Source: Terriglobales bacterium
GTDB taxonomy: Bacteria; Acidobacteriota; Terriglobia; Terriglobales; Acidobacteriaceae
Length of the DNA stretch: 62,623 bases
Direction: 5' to 3'
NCBI GenBank assembly: GCA_016185365.1
Contig: JACPNP010000025.1
Location: 1,074-63,696 of the forward strand
The translations under genes and the position numbers were made by a program. Numbering within the stretch: position 1 is the first letter of the stretch; every line of letters begins with the position of its first letter. This document shows, piece after piece, positions 15,973 to 23,946 of the stretch. The notes beneath the pieces were generated by a model. It was given only the letters and a program-made list of their open reading frames with translations, was not told where the DNA came from and did not search any database.

Positions 15973-17073
15973 TTGGAATTCCGCCCTGAATGGTCGGATA
16001 TGGCAGGGAATGGGGTATTATCGGCGGAAGACCACGCCCCGAACACCAATGTAGCCGCATTTGGGGATTTCCACATCATAAGTGCACATCCTGTCATAAG
16101 ATCACGGCCAACATGCCTGCTGGTTTTTGCGTTTCTCGCCATTTCCATTTCGGTCGCTCAGAGCACTCCGGAGGACGTGTTCGTGGCCTTCGTTACCGCG
16201 AAGGACATCCATGCGAGAGTCAGATATCTGCCCGAACGGACACGCAAGGCGCTGGCCGGCTTGTCCGCGGACGAGATTGAAAGCGTGTTCCTCGGCACAC
16301 CCTTGTTCTGGCCGGATGGGTATTACCAGCCGATGAAAGACGCTGAGAGGATCGAGGATTATGCGAGTCTGCTCACCTTGCGCGACACCAAGCGGGGACG
16401 CGAGCTGACCTTCCGGAAGCATCGTCTGACGTTCGCGGGTGACATTGCGTTGCTTCAGGTTGAGGTCCGCTATCGGGAAGGCGCGCCTGGAGTGACCGGC
16501 GAAGCGGTGCAGCGTCTGCAATACTGGTTCAGGGCAGAGAGCGGAAGCTGGGCCATCAATGACGCCGATCTGCTGGGCTATGGGGACCAGCCACACGCTT
16601 TCGACAGCGACGAATTCATCGAGCGTCGCATTTCCAGCCTGGGCCGCAACGAGCGGGAAGTGATAGCCCGGCTCACCTCCCTGCAGTCGCTCTTGGATGT
16701 CTATCCCCGGACCCATCCCGAGGAGGGCTTTCCGGAGAAACTTGAAGATTTGGCAATGACATATATGCCAGGCCCCGGCGAAGGATCCTCTTCCGAGGAG
16801 GTTCCGTCGGAGGAGACGTCAAGCCCCCGGGGCGACAGCTTCGTTTTGACGCCCGACATGGTACGAAAGATTGATGTGGAGCCATACCTCGCCGCTCGCG
16901 GCTATCGTATTTCGTATCGAAAGCTCGAGTCGGGCGGCTTTCGCATCTCCGCCCGTCCCGATCGCTATCTTGAAACCGGGAAGCGCAGTTTTTATATGGA
17001 TGCCTCGGGCACGATACGCTCCACCGCGGAGGACCGCGAGGCCAGGGAAACGGACGCCATCGCGGTTCCGTGA
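15973..17073 (+). CDS. Secreted hypothetical protein, about 366 aa
   Basis: I do not recognise a named family. A hydrophobic signal-like segment (TCLLVFAFLAISISVAQS) lies at about residues 47-64. The first 45 residues are therefore probably not translated, although no ATG nearer the signal is seen and a non-ATG start is likely. A mid-protein acidic Ser/Glu-rich linker (residues 270-290) precedes a C-terminal module (GYRISYRKLESGGFRIS, then SFYMDASGTIRSTAED). That module resembles the tail of pseudopilin-like secreted proteins of Acidobacteria. It is divergent from iscR and convergent with marC. Confidence 0.7.
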   Translation: MEFRPEWSDMAGNGVLSAEDHAPNTNVAAFGDFHIISAHPVIRSRPTCLLVFAFLAISISVAQSTPEDVFVAFVTAKDIHARVRYLPERTRKALAGLSADEIESVFLGTPLFWPDGYYQPMKDAERIEDYASLLTLRDTKRGRELTFRKHRLTFAGDIALLQVEVRYREGAPGVTGEAVQRLQYWFRAESGSWAINDADLLGYGDQPHAFDSDEFIERRISSLGRNEREVIARLTSLQSLLDVYPRTHPEEGFPEKLEDLAMTYMPGPGEGSSSEEVPSEETSSPRGDSFVLTPDMVRKIDVEPYLAARGYRISYRKLESGGFRISARPDRYLETGKRSFYMDASGTIRSTAEDREARETDAIAVP

Positions 17074-17079
17074 CGGGTG

Positions 17080-17727
17080 CTACTTTCCGAGCACCTTCAG
17101 ATGGACCAGCCCATTGATCATGAACTGCACCGCGATGGCAGTCAGCAGAAGCCCCATCAACCGCATCATGATGCGGATACCGGTCTCGCCCAGCACTTTG
17201 CGCACGCGGTCGGCGGCCGCCAGCACCAGGTAAGAAAGAAGACAGGTAACGGTGATGGCCAGGAAAACCGGCGCAGCCCGCCACACGATGAAGTGTGGCC
17301 CCATCAGCACCATCACCGTGCTTATGGCGCCCGGCCCGGCCAGCATGGGCACGCCCAGCGGCAGGATACCGGGGTCTTCTTTCTGCTCGCCTTCATCGGT
17401 CTCCGGCTTGCTCTCCTGCGTGGCAGAGCGCTTGGCCTGGAGCATTTCCAATCCGACCAGCAACAGGATGATCCCGCCGCCGATCTCGAGTGCCGGCAGT
17501 GTCAGGCCAAAGAGTTTGAAAACGAACCCGCCCATGGCGGCGAAGCCCGAGAGCACGAAAAAACAGGTGAGCGCTGCCCGCTTGGCCGTTCGCCGGCGCT
17601 GCTGGGGCGTGTCTGTCGCCGTCATCGCCAGGAAAGACGGCACCGCCGCGAACGGGTCCACCAGGAAGAAGATGGAACTCAATGCCACCACGGAGAACTG
17701 TAGCGCGTCCTGGAAGATCTCCGGCAT
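17080..17727 (-). CDS. MarC-family (UPF0056) membrane protein
   Basis: A 215 aa inner-membrane protein with six predicted helices: ALSSIFFLVDPFAAVPSFLA, then GGGIILLLVGLEML, LPLGVPMLAGPGAISTVMV and RLMGLLLTAIAVQFMINGL. A charged loop of about 20 residues (SATQESKPETDEGEQKED) lies between helices 3 and 4. MarC proteins were once linked to antibiotic resistance, and their function is unknown. The gene ends 7 bp from the convergent secreted protein. Confidence 0.9.
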   Translation of the reverse strand: MPEIFQDALQFSVVALSSIFFLVDPFAAVPSFLAMTATDTPQQRRRTAKRAALTCFFVLSGFAAMGGFVFKLFGLTLPALEIGGGIILLLVGLEMLQAKRSATQESKPETDEGEQKEDPGILPLGVPMLAGPGAISTVMVLMGPHFIVWRAAPVFLAITVTCLLSYLVLAAADRVRKVLGETGIRIMMRLMGLLLTAIAVQFMINGLVHLKVLGK

Positions 17728-17803
17728 GACCGCTCTAGTTGATAGTGGATGCAGGCCGGATTGTCAAAACGATTGTGCGAACACTGGTTATGAGTCTTGA
17801 GTA

Positions 17804-17912
17804 GAGCTGGTTTCATAAACAAGTTTGCGCCCGGCCAGACTTTGCAAGTTGTTGCAAACACAGCAACGAGAGGAATCACAGAAGTCAACAAGACCATTTA
17901 TGAAACCATCTC
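17804..17912. mobile_element. Candidate 109-bp MITE with TA duplication
   Basis: The left end GAGCTGGTTTCATAAA (17804-17819) and right end, read inward on the minus strand, GAGATGGTTTCATAAA (17912-17897), are inverted repeats of 16 bp with one mismatch. Both ends are flanked by TA (17802-17803 and 17913-17914), as expected for a TA target duplication. There is no ORF of note inside. It fills much of the 288-bp spacer between marC and the DUF417 gene. No second copy or transposase is in the window. Confidence 0.6.
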
Positions 17913-17956
17913 TAATGAGTTTTGTTATCGAGCCAGGCTCAAAGCCATTAGCCGAT

Positions 17957-17991
17957 AGCCTAAAGCCTAAAGCCTAAAGCCTAAAGCCTAA
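17957..17991. repeat. Heptamer tandem repeat (AGCCTAA)5
   Basis: Five perfect copies of AGCCTAA, 24 bp before the DUF417 stop. This is the cleanest example of the heptanucleotide family in the window. Confidence 0.92.
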
Positions 17992-18015
17992 GGTTCACCG
18001 CTCGATGCTCATGGC

Positions 18016-18504
18016 TCAATGCTCGCGGCTGCTCTTCAACGCATCCGCCGCCGTCCACACCGACGCCCCCAGCAGGATCACGTCCTTCAATAGGAACCCG
18101 CCGGCGGAGATGTAGGGAAAGCCCAGTTCCTTGTCATAGAGTCCGGGCGTGGTGAACATAAAGCTCAGCGTAGTGAGGAACGTGACCACGCAGAGCGCGC
18201 TGCCGATGAGCGATAGCCGGGGGTAAAGTGGTTTCACGGCCAGCAGACCCGCCGCGATAAGTTCCGTGCTCCCGATGATGTTCGACACCGTCTGCATGCC
18301 CCAGACCCTGTACATCCAGCTCATGAACGGGCTGTTCTGGATCAGGCCCATGATGCCTTCCGCCTCAAAACGCTGGAACTTGACGAAGCCGATCCAACCC
18401 AGGGTCAACACCAGGCCATAGCGCAGCAGGAATCCAGCCACGGAGGAGCTTCGTTGTTCGAGGCTTGAAAACGGTGCGGGAGCGGACAGGGAAGTGGTGG
18501 ACAT
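18016..18504 (-). CDS. DUF417 (YkgB-like) membrane protein
   Basis: A 162 aa inner-membrane protein with four helices. Family-typical segments are FLLRYGLVLTLGWIGFVKFQ, EAEGIMGLIQNSPFMSWMY, IIGSTELIAAGLL and LSFMFTTPGL. YkgB relatives appear in chlorine- or redox-stress clusters of other bacteria, but there is no such context here. Start Met at 18504 (MSTTSLSAPAP) is preferred, since the longer frame runs into the divergent zinc-protein gene. Confidence 0.87.
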   Translation of the reverse strand: MSTTSLSAPAPFSSLEQRSSSVAGFLLRYGLVLTLGWIGFVKFQRFEAEGIMGLIQNSPFMSWMYRVWGMQTVSNIIGSTELIAAGLLAVKPLYPRLSLIGSALCVVTFLTTLSFMFTTPGLYDKELGFPYISAGGFLLKDVILLGASVWTAADALKSSREH

Positions 18505-18665
18505 GGTTTTTCTTCTATTCTGGGATTCCCCGGGCCCGAAAAAGTTCCCGCGCGGAGTTGACCCTTGACAAGCAGCGTGGGCGGCACTCACAATCATGCC
18601 CACACCCCGTTCGATCCCCATGACGCTGTTTGCCAACCGTGACCGTCTTGCCCCAGGAATCCCGC

Positions 18666-18821
18666 ATGGACCAGGCCTGTAAGCACACGCGCGTGCGTGT
18701 CGTCTCGCGCGATGAGGACGCCGAATACGTGGAGTGCGAGCTCTGCGGCGACATCTTCGAGGCCAGCGAATTCAAGGACATGGCCATCGAGGACTCGCTG
18801 CCCGCCGAGCCGCTGGAGTAG
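18666..18821 (+). CDS. Small zinc-ribbon-like protein
   Basis: A 51 aa protein with CKH near the start (MDQACKHTRVRVVS) and CELCG at about residues 26-30. These give a possible C/H-x20-C-x2-C zinc site, followed by an acidic tail (FEASEFKDMAIEDSLPAEPL). The frame is open from 18630, and Met at 18666 puts the zinc residues near the N-terminus. The function is unknown. The receiver-domain gene starts 72 bp downstream. Confidence 0.65.
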   Translation: MDQACKHTRVRVVSRDEDAEYVECELCGDIFEASEFKDMAIEDSLPAEPLE

Positions 18822-18892
18822 GCCGCCCGGCCGTCACTTGCGCCCATCGCCGCGGGCTGATTCAATGAGAAGACCAAGGAGACGCCCCTGTT

Positions 18893-19273
18893 ATGGCCCG
18901 TGTGGCCCTGGTCGTGGATGACTCGATGCTGATCCGGCACTCGGTGTGCCGCTTCCTGGAAGAGCGCGGCTTCGCGGTGGAGTCCGCCACCAACGGCCAG
19001 GAGGCGCTGGAACTTCTTCAGACCGTGTTGCCGGACGTGATCATCACGGACATCCAGATGCCCAAGATGGACGGCCACGAACTGATCAGCGAGCTTAAGA
19101 AAATGCCGGCCACGGCGAGCATCCCCATCGTGGTCATCGCCGGCAAGCGCACCTCCACCGACCCGCAGATGGATACCCGCGCCAACTTCGTCATCTACAA
19201 GGATATTGAGATCGAGTCCCAGCTGGCCAAGGCCCTGATGTCAGCTCTGGGGGAAGGCGTGCCGACAGACTAG
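18893..19273 (+). CDS. Single-domain response regulator (CheY-like)
   Basis: A stand-alone receiver of 126 aa with no output domain. The acidic pair is in VVDDSMLIRHS (Asp9, Asp10), the phospho-acceptor is Asp53 in VIITDIQMPKMDG, and the conserved Lys is in FVIYKDIE. The usual Ser/Thr of beta-4 is replaced (VVIAGKRTST). It probably relays phosphate to a partner protein. No histidine kinase is adjacent. Confidence 0.9.
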   Translation: MARVALVVDDSMLIRHSVCRFLEERGFAVESATNGQEALELLQTVLPDVIITDIQMPKMDGHELISELKKMPATASIPIVVIAGKRTSTDPQMDTRANFVIYKDIEIESQLAKALMSALGEGVPTD

Positions 19274-19276
19274 CTG

Positions 19277-19357
19277 TTAGCTCTGAGCCGTGAGCTTAGA
19301 GCTAGAACAAAAACAAAAAGCCCAAAGCCAAGAGCCAAAGCCAAGAGCCAAAGCCCA
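19277..19357. repeat. 7-bp / 13-bp periodic repeat after the receiver gene
   Basis: First TTAGCTC, TGAGCCG, TGAGCTT, AGAGCTA. Then a CCAAAG-CCAAGAG unit (13 bp) repeated about 2.5 times at 19322-19357. A further weak GCTCAAG/GGCTCAA periodicity runs to about 19480, at the tsaD stop. Confidence 0.6.
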
Positions 19358-19472
19358 ACCACCCAGCTCAACGGCTGCGAATATTTACTCCTCGGCATCA
19401 ACTTGTTGTTCTTTGGCTACACGATTAGAGGTTCAAGCTCAAGGCTCAAAGCGCACGGCTCATCGCTCGAAG

Positions 19473-20789
19473 CTACCGCAGCGCCATTCCCGCTTCCGCC
19501 GAAAACCCTTCTTCCGCGAACTCTCCCGCCAGAAACTTCGGATACGCCGCCGCCGCGATCATGGCCGCGTTGTCGGTGGACATCCGCCGCGAGGGGAAGC
19601 GAAGTTCCACGCCGCTCCGCGGCGCGCGCGATTCGAACTCCTCGCGCAGATTGCGGTTGGCGGCCACGCCCCCGGTCACGATGAGCGTGCGTGCGGCAGT
19701 GGCCTCGGCCGCGGCTATCGTCTTGGCCACGATGTCCTGCACCATACCGTGCTGGAAGCCGGCGACCAGATCGAGAGTGGCCTTGTCGCATAGTGCAAGG
19801 ACTTGTTCTACCGTTGGCTTGGCCACATTCGCCAGCGCCGCGCGCCGGGCTTCGATCCCCGGCTTCATGGTGTGCGTCTCGGTGTAGCGCAGCACCGCGG
19901 TCTTGATGCCGCTATAGGAAAAATCGAAGGTCGGCCCGTCCGCGGCCTTCGCGCCCCGCTCCGGATGCTTCAATTGCGCGATGGGAAAGTGCACCGCGGC
20001 GGGATCGCCATGCTGGGCCAGTTGTTCGATGATCGGTCCGCCGGGATAACCCAGTCCCAGCAGCTTCGCCACTTTGTCGAAGGCCTCGCCGGCCGCGTCG
20101 TCGCGCGTGTGCCCGATGTTGCGGTAGCGCCATGTGCGTGCGCCCCGCCCTTCGGCGCGGGTGCCCCATCCTTCGCCTTCTTTTGGCGCAGGGTGGGGAT
20201 CTGCTGTCTCACACAGATAAAGGTGCGTGTGTCCGCCGCTCACCACCAGCGCCAGCACCGGGAACTGTAGCGCCGGCGTCTGCCCTGAGCGTGGCCGAAG
20301 GGTCCCGCCGGCTGTGAACTGAAGTAGCGCCGGCGTCCCGCCGGCTGTGAACTGAAGTAGCGCCGGCGTCCCGCCGGCTGTCGCGAGGGCATCTTGCCCT
20401 CGCTCACCGGCTTCTTCCAGCAGCACCGAATGGATGTGTCCTTCCAGATGGTTCACCGCGATCAGCGGCTTGCGCGCGGCAAAGCCCAGGGCCTTGGCAT
20501 AGGTGATGCCCACCAGCAGCGCGCCCGCCAGTCCCGGCCCCTGGGTCACGGCGATGGCATCGATCTCCGCCAGCGTGACCTTCGCATCCGCCAGCGCCTG
20601 GCGCACCACCGGGACCACCGCCCGCAGGTGTTCGCGCGCGGCCAGCTCCGGGACCACGCCGCCGTAAGGCTGGTGCGCGGAGAACTGTGATGCCACCACG
20701 CTCGAGAGCACCTGCTCGCCCCCGCGGACCACGGCCGCCGCGGTCTCGTCGCAGGAACTTTCGATGCCGAGGATGAGGCCCGAAGGCAT
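19473..20789 (-). CDS. tsaD: tRNA N6-threonylcarbamoyl transferase TsaD, with repeat insertion
   Basis: TsaD, with TsaB/TsaE, makes t6A37 on ANN-decoding tRNAs and is normally essential. The 438 aa product is about 90 residues longer than usual. Family marks are [29 protein letters not shown], the metal motif [44 protein letters not shown] and [13 protein letters not shown]. Residues about 129-175 are an in-frame insertion built on an 11-residue repeat [11 protein letters not shown] (33 bp), translated from a dispersed hairpin element. A second charged insert ([20 protein letters not shown]) follows the HTHLYL strand. Both lie in loops, so the enzyme may still work. Confidence 0.93.
   Translation of the reverse strand: MPSGLILGIESSCDETAAAVVRGGEQVLSSVVASQFSAHQPYGGVVPELAAREHLRAVVPVVRQALADAKVTLAEIDAIAVTQGPGLAGALLVGITYAKALGFAARKPLIAVNHLEGHIHSVLLEEAGERGQDALATAGGTPALLQFTAGGTPALLQFTAGGTLRPRSGQTPALQFPVLALVVSGGHTHLYLCETADPHPAPKEGEGWGTRAEGRGARTWRYRNIGHTRDDAAGEAFDKVAKLLGLGYPGGPIIEQLAQHGDPAAVHFPIAQLKHPERGAKAADGPTFDFSYSGIKTAVLRYTETHTMKPGIEARRAALANVAKPTVEQVLALCDKATLDLVAGFQHGMVQDIVAKTIAAAEATAARTLIVTGGVAANRNLREEFESRAPRSGVELRFPSRRMSTDNAAMIAAAAYPKFLAGEFAEEGFSAEAGMALR
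20267..20405. repeat. GTAGCGCCGGCG two-hairpin element array inside tsaD
   Basis: Copies of GTAGCGCCGGCGTCCCGCCG start at 20267 (interrupted), 20324 and 20357, 33 bp apart for the last two. The last is followed by the second hairpin GCGAGGGC-ATCTT-GCCCTCGC (20383-20403). A CCCTGAGCG...CGAAGGG unit is nested at 20283-20302. All stay in frame with tsaD. Confidence 0.88.
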
Positions 20790-20903
20790 GTCTTCATTTC
20801 AACACATCCAGGGGCCGTGAGGCCGTGCGGCGCATTTTCGTGAGAAACCTGCCGAACGAGCGTAAAATCGTGTGGAGAATTTGGCGCCTGGAAAGGGCCC
20901 TTT

Positions 20904-21533
20904 ATGTTCCGTAAGATTCTGTTTTTCTTTCTGTTCTGCTTTCCTGCGGTCGCGGATACCTTTACCGCGGACAGTTTGACCATGTTCGGCTACGAAAATG
21001 CGAGCAGTAGCCAATTATGGAGTGTCACCTTCTCAGGATATACGCTTAACGGATCCACGGGGTCACGCAGCGGTGTCACTTGTCCGGAAATAAATATCGG
21101 TGAATCGTGTACGACCACAGGTTTCGGACCCGGCGGCTCACTATTTGGTGTTACGACTTTTCAGCAATATCCTGATTACGTCCAATTTGGGTCCCATTTT
21201 GAGTTCGGATCTACCAGCTTCACAATTCCCAACGTCCCACCTGGGCAGTTCACAATTACAGCACCGATAAGCGTGACTGGCCTAATTGGTCATAATGCAG
21301 GTGATGAATTCCCCGGCCCGGATCTGTTGGTATTAGTGGACATGCAGGGGACCGTGACCTACACCTTTAACTATTACGAAGGGCAGATTGATACCGTCAG
21401 CTACTTCTATTCGTTCACGCGGGAGTCTCCAACTTCCGAACCCGTACCGGAGCCAGCCAGCGTCATCCTATTAGCCAGCGGTGTTGCAGGATTGATTGGA
21501 AGACGTATCGCTTCGAAGCGAACGGCTCGCTAG
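20904..21533 (+). CDS. PEP-CTERM sorting-signal protein, copy 1
   Basis: A secreted protein of 209 aa. It has a signal peptide (KILFFFLFCFPAVA), a beta-rich body of about 155 residues, and a C-terminal exosortase signal: VPEPASVILLASGVAGLIGR followed by basic residues. Exosortase is expected to process the tail and place the protein at the cell surface or in the exopolysaccharide matrix. The ribosome site AAAGGG is half of a perfect 12-bp palindrome (20892-20903) touching the ATG. The tandem copy 2 is about 62% identical overall. No exosortase gene is in the window. Confidence 0.9.
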   Translation: MFRKILFFFLFCFPAVADTFTADSLTMFGYENASSSQLWSVTFSGYTLNGSTGSRSGVTCPEINIGESCTTTGFGPGGSLFGVTTFQQYPDYVQFGSHFEFGSTSFTIPNVPPGQFTITAPISVTGLIGHNAGDEFPGPDLLVLVDMQGTVTYTFNYYEGQIDTVSYFYSFTRESPTSEPVPEPASVILLASGVAGLIGRRIASKRTAR

Positions 21534-21655
21534 TCCGAAGGTCCGCGCCACCTACTTCGGCAGAATCCCTGCTTCAGTGCTTCCCACCGGAGATTGCTCT
21601 GGAGCAATCTGCGACTGCTCTCGGGTCCTTTATTTCCCCTACAATCTGAGCAGGA

Positions 21656-21748
21656 ATGACCCGCTCGCACGCCATCTCGATCCTGCCCACGCTGTGTGAG
21701 CGCGGCCGTGCGGCGCAATTCCGTGAGAAACCTGCTAAAAGAGCGTAA
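21656..21748 (+). pseudogene. Duplicated 5' fragment of cca
   Basis: ATG at 21656 opens MTRSHAISILPTLCERGRAA, nearly the same as the start of the real cca at 22536. It then runs into the leader of PEP-CTERM copy 2 and stops at 21746-21748. This is a remnant of the tandem duplication, with no expected function. Confidence 0.8.
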
Positions 21749-21786
21749 GATTGTGTGGAGAATTTGGCGCCTGGAAAGGGCCCTTT

Positions 21787-22413
21787 ATGTTCCGCAAGAT
21801 CCTGTTTTTCTTTCTGTTCTGCTTGCCTGCGGTCGCGGATACCTTCACCGCTGATAGCTTGACCATGTACGGCCCCCAGAACGGAGTCCAGAGCCAATTT
21901 TGGACTGTCACATTTTCTGGATATACGCTCACCGGATTCACCGAATCCTTGAGCGGGTTTCCCTGCGTTCAGTGCCAGATAGGCGAAACGTACACAAGTC
22001 GTAGCTTTACTCCCGGTGGTTCATTCTTTGGAACCACAACATTTGGACAAAATCCGGACTACATGGAAATGGGATCCGATTTTGAGTTCGGATCTACCAC
22101 CTACACAATTCCCAACGTCCCCCCGGGGACGTTCACCGTTACCGCGCCAATTCACTTGACCGGCTTGATACGTCAGAACGATGAAAACATCGGCCCGGAT
22201 CTACTGGTGTTGATTGATCTGGATGGGACCGTGACCTACAGCTTCTATTACTCCTATGGGGAAGTTTGGACAAACGATTATTCGTACACTTTCACTCGCC
22301 CGGTTCCACCTTCCGAACCAGTGCCGGAGCCAGCCAGCGTCGTCCTCTTAGCGAGCGGTGTCGCGGGACTCATTGGGAGACGACGCATCGTTCCGAAGCG
22401 AGCGGCTCGCTAG
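21787..22413 (+). CDS. PEP-CTERM sorting-signal protein, copy 2
   Basis: A 208 aa paralogue of the gene 883 bp upstream. It has a nearly identical signal peptide (MFRKILFFFLFCLPAVADTF) and C-terminal exosortase signal (VPEPASVVLLASGVAGLIGR then a basic tail). The central domain is diverged, with two extra Cys in PCVQCQIGE. Met at 21787 is used because it matches copy 1 and follows the same AAAGGGCCCTTT palindrome. cca begins 122 bp downstream. Confidence 0.9.
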   Translation: MFRKILFFFLFCLPAVADTFTADSLTMYGPQNGVQSQFWTVTFSGYTLTGFTESLSGFPCVQCQIGETYTSRSFTPGGSFFGTTTFGQNPDYMEMGSDFEFGSTTYTIPNVPPGTFTVTAPIHLTGLIRQNDENIGPDLLVLIDLDGTVTYSFYYSYGEVWTNDYSYTFTRPVPPSEPVPEPASVVLLASGVAGLIGRRRIVPKRAAR

Positions 22414-22535
22414 TCCGAAGGTCCGCACCACCTACTTCGGCAGAATCCCTGCTTCAGTGCTTCCCACCGGAGATTGCTCTGGAGCAATCTCCGGCTGCTC
22501 TCGTGTCCATTATTTCCCCTACAATCTGAGCAGGA

Positions 22536-23858
22536 GTGACCCGCTCGCACGCCATCTCGATCCTGCGCACGCTGCGCGAGCGCGGCCATGCGGCCTATCT
22601 GGCCGGGGGCTGCGTGCGTGACATGCTTCTCGGCCGCGAGCCCAAGGACTACGACGTCGCCACCTCGGCGCACCCGGAAGAAGTCCTGTCCCTGTATCCG
22701 CAAGCGCTGGCCGTGGGCGCGCAATTCGGCGTTGTGCTGGTGCCGTATCCCGAGGGGAACGTTGAGGTCGCCACCTTCCGCCACGACGGCGCCTACTCCG
22801 ACGGACGCCATCCAGACGCCGTCCGGTTTTCCCAGACCGCCGAAGAGGACGTGCAGCGCCGCGACTTCACCATCAACGGCCTGTTGATGGACCCGTTGAA
22901 TAACGACCAAGTGCTGGACTTTGTCGGCGGACAGGCAGACCTGCGGGCCGGAATCGTTCGCGCCATCGGCGAGCCCAATCGCCGCTTCACCGAAGATAAG
23001 CTCCGTATGATGCGCGCCGTCCGCTTTGCCGCGCGATTCGGGTACGCCATCGAACCAAAGACACTGGCTGCGATCCAGGCGCTGGCGCCGCAGATCCATC
23101 AAGTCAGCCGCGAGCGCGTCCGTGACGAACTCACCCGCATGTTGACCGAAGGCCGCGCCCGGCGAGCGCTCGAGTTGTTGGACGAGAGCCGGCTGCTGCA
23201 TGAAGTCCTGCCGGAAGTGGAGCGATACAAAGGAGTGGAGCAGCCGCCGCAGTTCCATCCCGAGGGCGACGTCTGGGTGCACACCCTGATGCTGCTGGAG
23301 GGCCTCGCGCCGGACTGTTCGCCCACCCTCGCGTGGGGCGCGTTGTTGCACGATGTGGGCAAACCGGCCACTTTTCGCCGCGCGCCGGACCGCATCCGCT
23401 TCGACGGCCATGCCGAGGTCGGCGCCCAAATGGCCCGCGAGATCTGCAACCGCCTGCGCATGTCCGGCGACGACTCCGCGCAGATCTGCGCCATCGTGGC
23501 CCAGCACATGAAGTTTCCCGAGTTGCCGCGCATGCGCACCGCCACGCTCAAGAAGTTCCTGCGCCAGGAGCGTTTCGCCGAACATCTGGAGATGCACCGC
23601 TTGGATTGCCTGGCCAGTCATCGCGACCTCTCGCTCTACGAGTTCGCGCAACAGAAACTGCGGGAGATCCCGCCGGAGCAGATCCGGCCCGCGCCCTTGT
23701 TGACCGGCGACGATTTGATCGCCGCCGGTTACAAGCCCGGCCCGCGGTTCAAGCCGATTCTGGCGGAATTGGAAGAAGCGCAACTGGACGGCACCATCAC
23801 CACGCGCGAGCAGGCATTGTCCCTGGTGCGGGAGCGTTTCGGTGTATCCACAAAGTAG
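22536..23858 (+). CDS. cca: CCA tRNA nucleotidyltransferase / poly(A) polymerase family with HD domain
   Basis: This enzyme adds or repairs the tRNA 3' CCA (or polyadenylates RNA). The 440 aa product has the class II nucleotidyltransferase motif AAYLAGGCVRDMLLGREPKD with DYDVAT (catalytic Asp pair), RRDFTINGLLMDP, EDKLRMMRAVRFAARFGY and an HD motif in WGALLHDVGKPATF. GTG at 22536 is the start, and the duplicated fragment upstream has ATG at the same place. The TAG stop lies inside the first bases of a dispersed hairpin element (GTAGCGCC). Substrate (CCA versus poly(A)) is not certain. Confidence 0.9.
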   Translation: MTRSHAISILRTLRERGHAAYLAGGCVRDMLLGREPKDYDVATSAHPEEVLSLYPQALAVGAQFGVVLVPYPEGNVEVATFRHDGAYSDGRHPDAVRFSQTAEEDVQRRDFTINGLLMDPLNNDQVLDFVGGQADLRAGIVRAIGEPNRRFTEDKLRMMRAVRFAARFGYAIEPKTLAAIQALAPQIHQVSRERVRDELTRMLTEGRARRALELLDESRLLHEVLPEVERYKGVEQPPQFHPEGDVWVHTLMLLEGLAPDCSPTLAWGALLHDVGKPATFRRAPDRIRFDGHAEVGAQMAREICNRLRMSGDDSAQICAIVAQHMKFPELPRMRTATLKKFLRQERFAEHLEMHRLDCLASHRDLSLYEFAQQKLREIPPEQIRPAPLLTGDDLIAAGYKPGPRFKPILAELEEAQLDGTITTREQALSLVRERFGVSTK

Positions 23859-23901
23859 CGCCGGCCTCTTGCCGGCTGGGGCGAGGGCGTCCCGCCCTCG
23901 C
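23855..23901. repeat. Two-hairpin GC element (GTAGCGCCGGCC...CCCTCGC)
   Basis: The first hairpin is GCCGGC-CTCTT-GCCGGC. The second is GCGAGGGC-GTCCC-GCCCTCGC. It begins at the cca stop and could act as its terminator or mRNA end. Related copies are at 20357-20403, 27326-27373 and 41042-41088. Confidence 0.85.
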
Positions 23902-23906
23902 ATCCC

Positions 23907-23940
23907 CGTTAACCGGACATTCACATTCCGCAGGTAGAAT
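23907..23940 (+). promoter_or_regulatory. PHO box and -10 before phoB
   Basis: CGTTAAC-cgga-CATTCAC (23907-23924) has the 7-4-7 direct-repeat form of a PhoB site. TAGAAT (23935-23940) follows after exactly 10 bp. The predicted transcription start coincides with the GTG at 23947, so the mRNA may be leaderless. Confidence 0.65.
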
Positions 23941-23946
23941 AACCGC

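Larger units (their letters stand above)
20821..22583. repeat. Tandem duplication of about 880 bp (PEP-CTERM gene plus 5' end of cca)
   Basis: Unit 1 is 20821-21703 and unit 2 is 21704-22583. Each holds a leader, a PEP-CTERM gene and about 180 bp of 3' flank including the first codons of cca. The junction uses a short homology (GGCCGTGCGGCG against GGCCATGCGGCC inside cca). The 3' flanks differ at about ten of 180 positions, while the gene centres differ far more. Confidence 0.88.

Noticed and set aside
17804-17912. Riboswitch or attenuator
   Set aside because: The inverted ends are far apart and flanked by TA. No gene starts directly downstream on either strand, so a transposon-like origin fits better.
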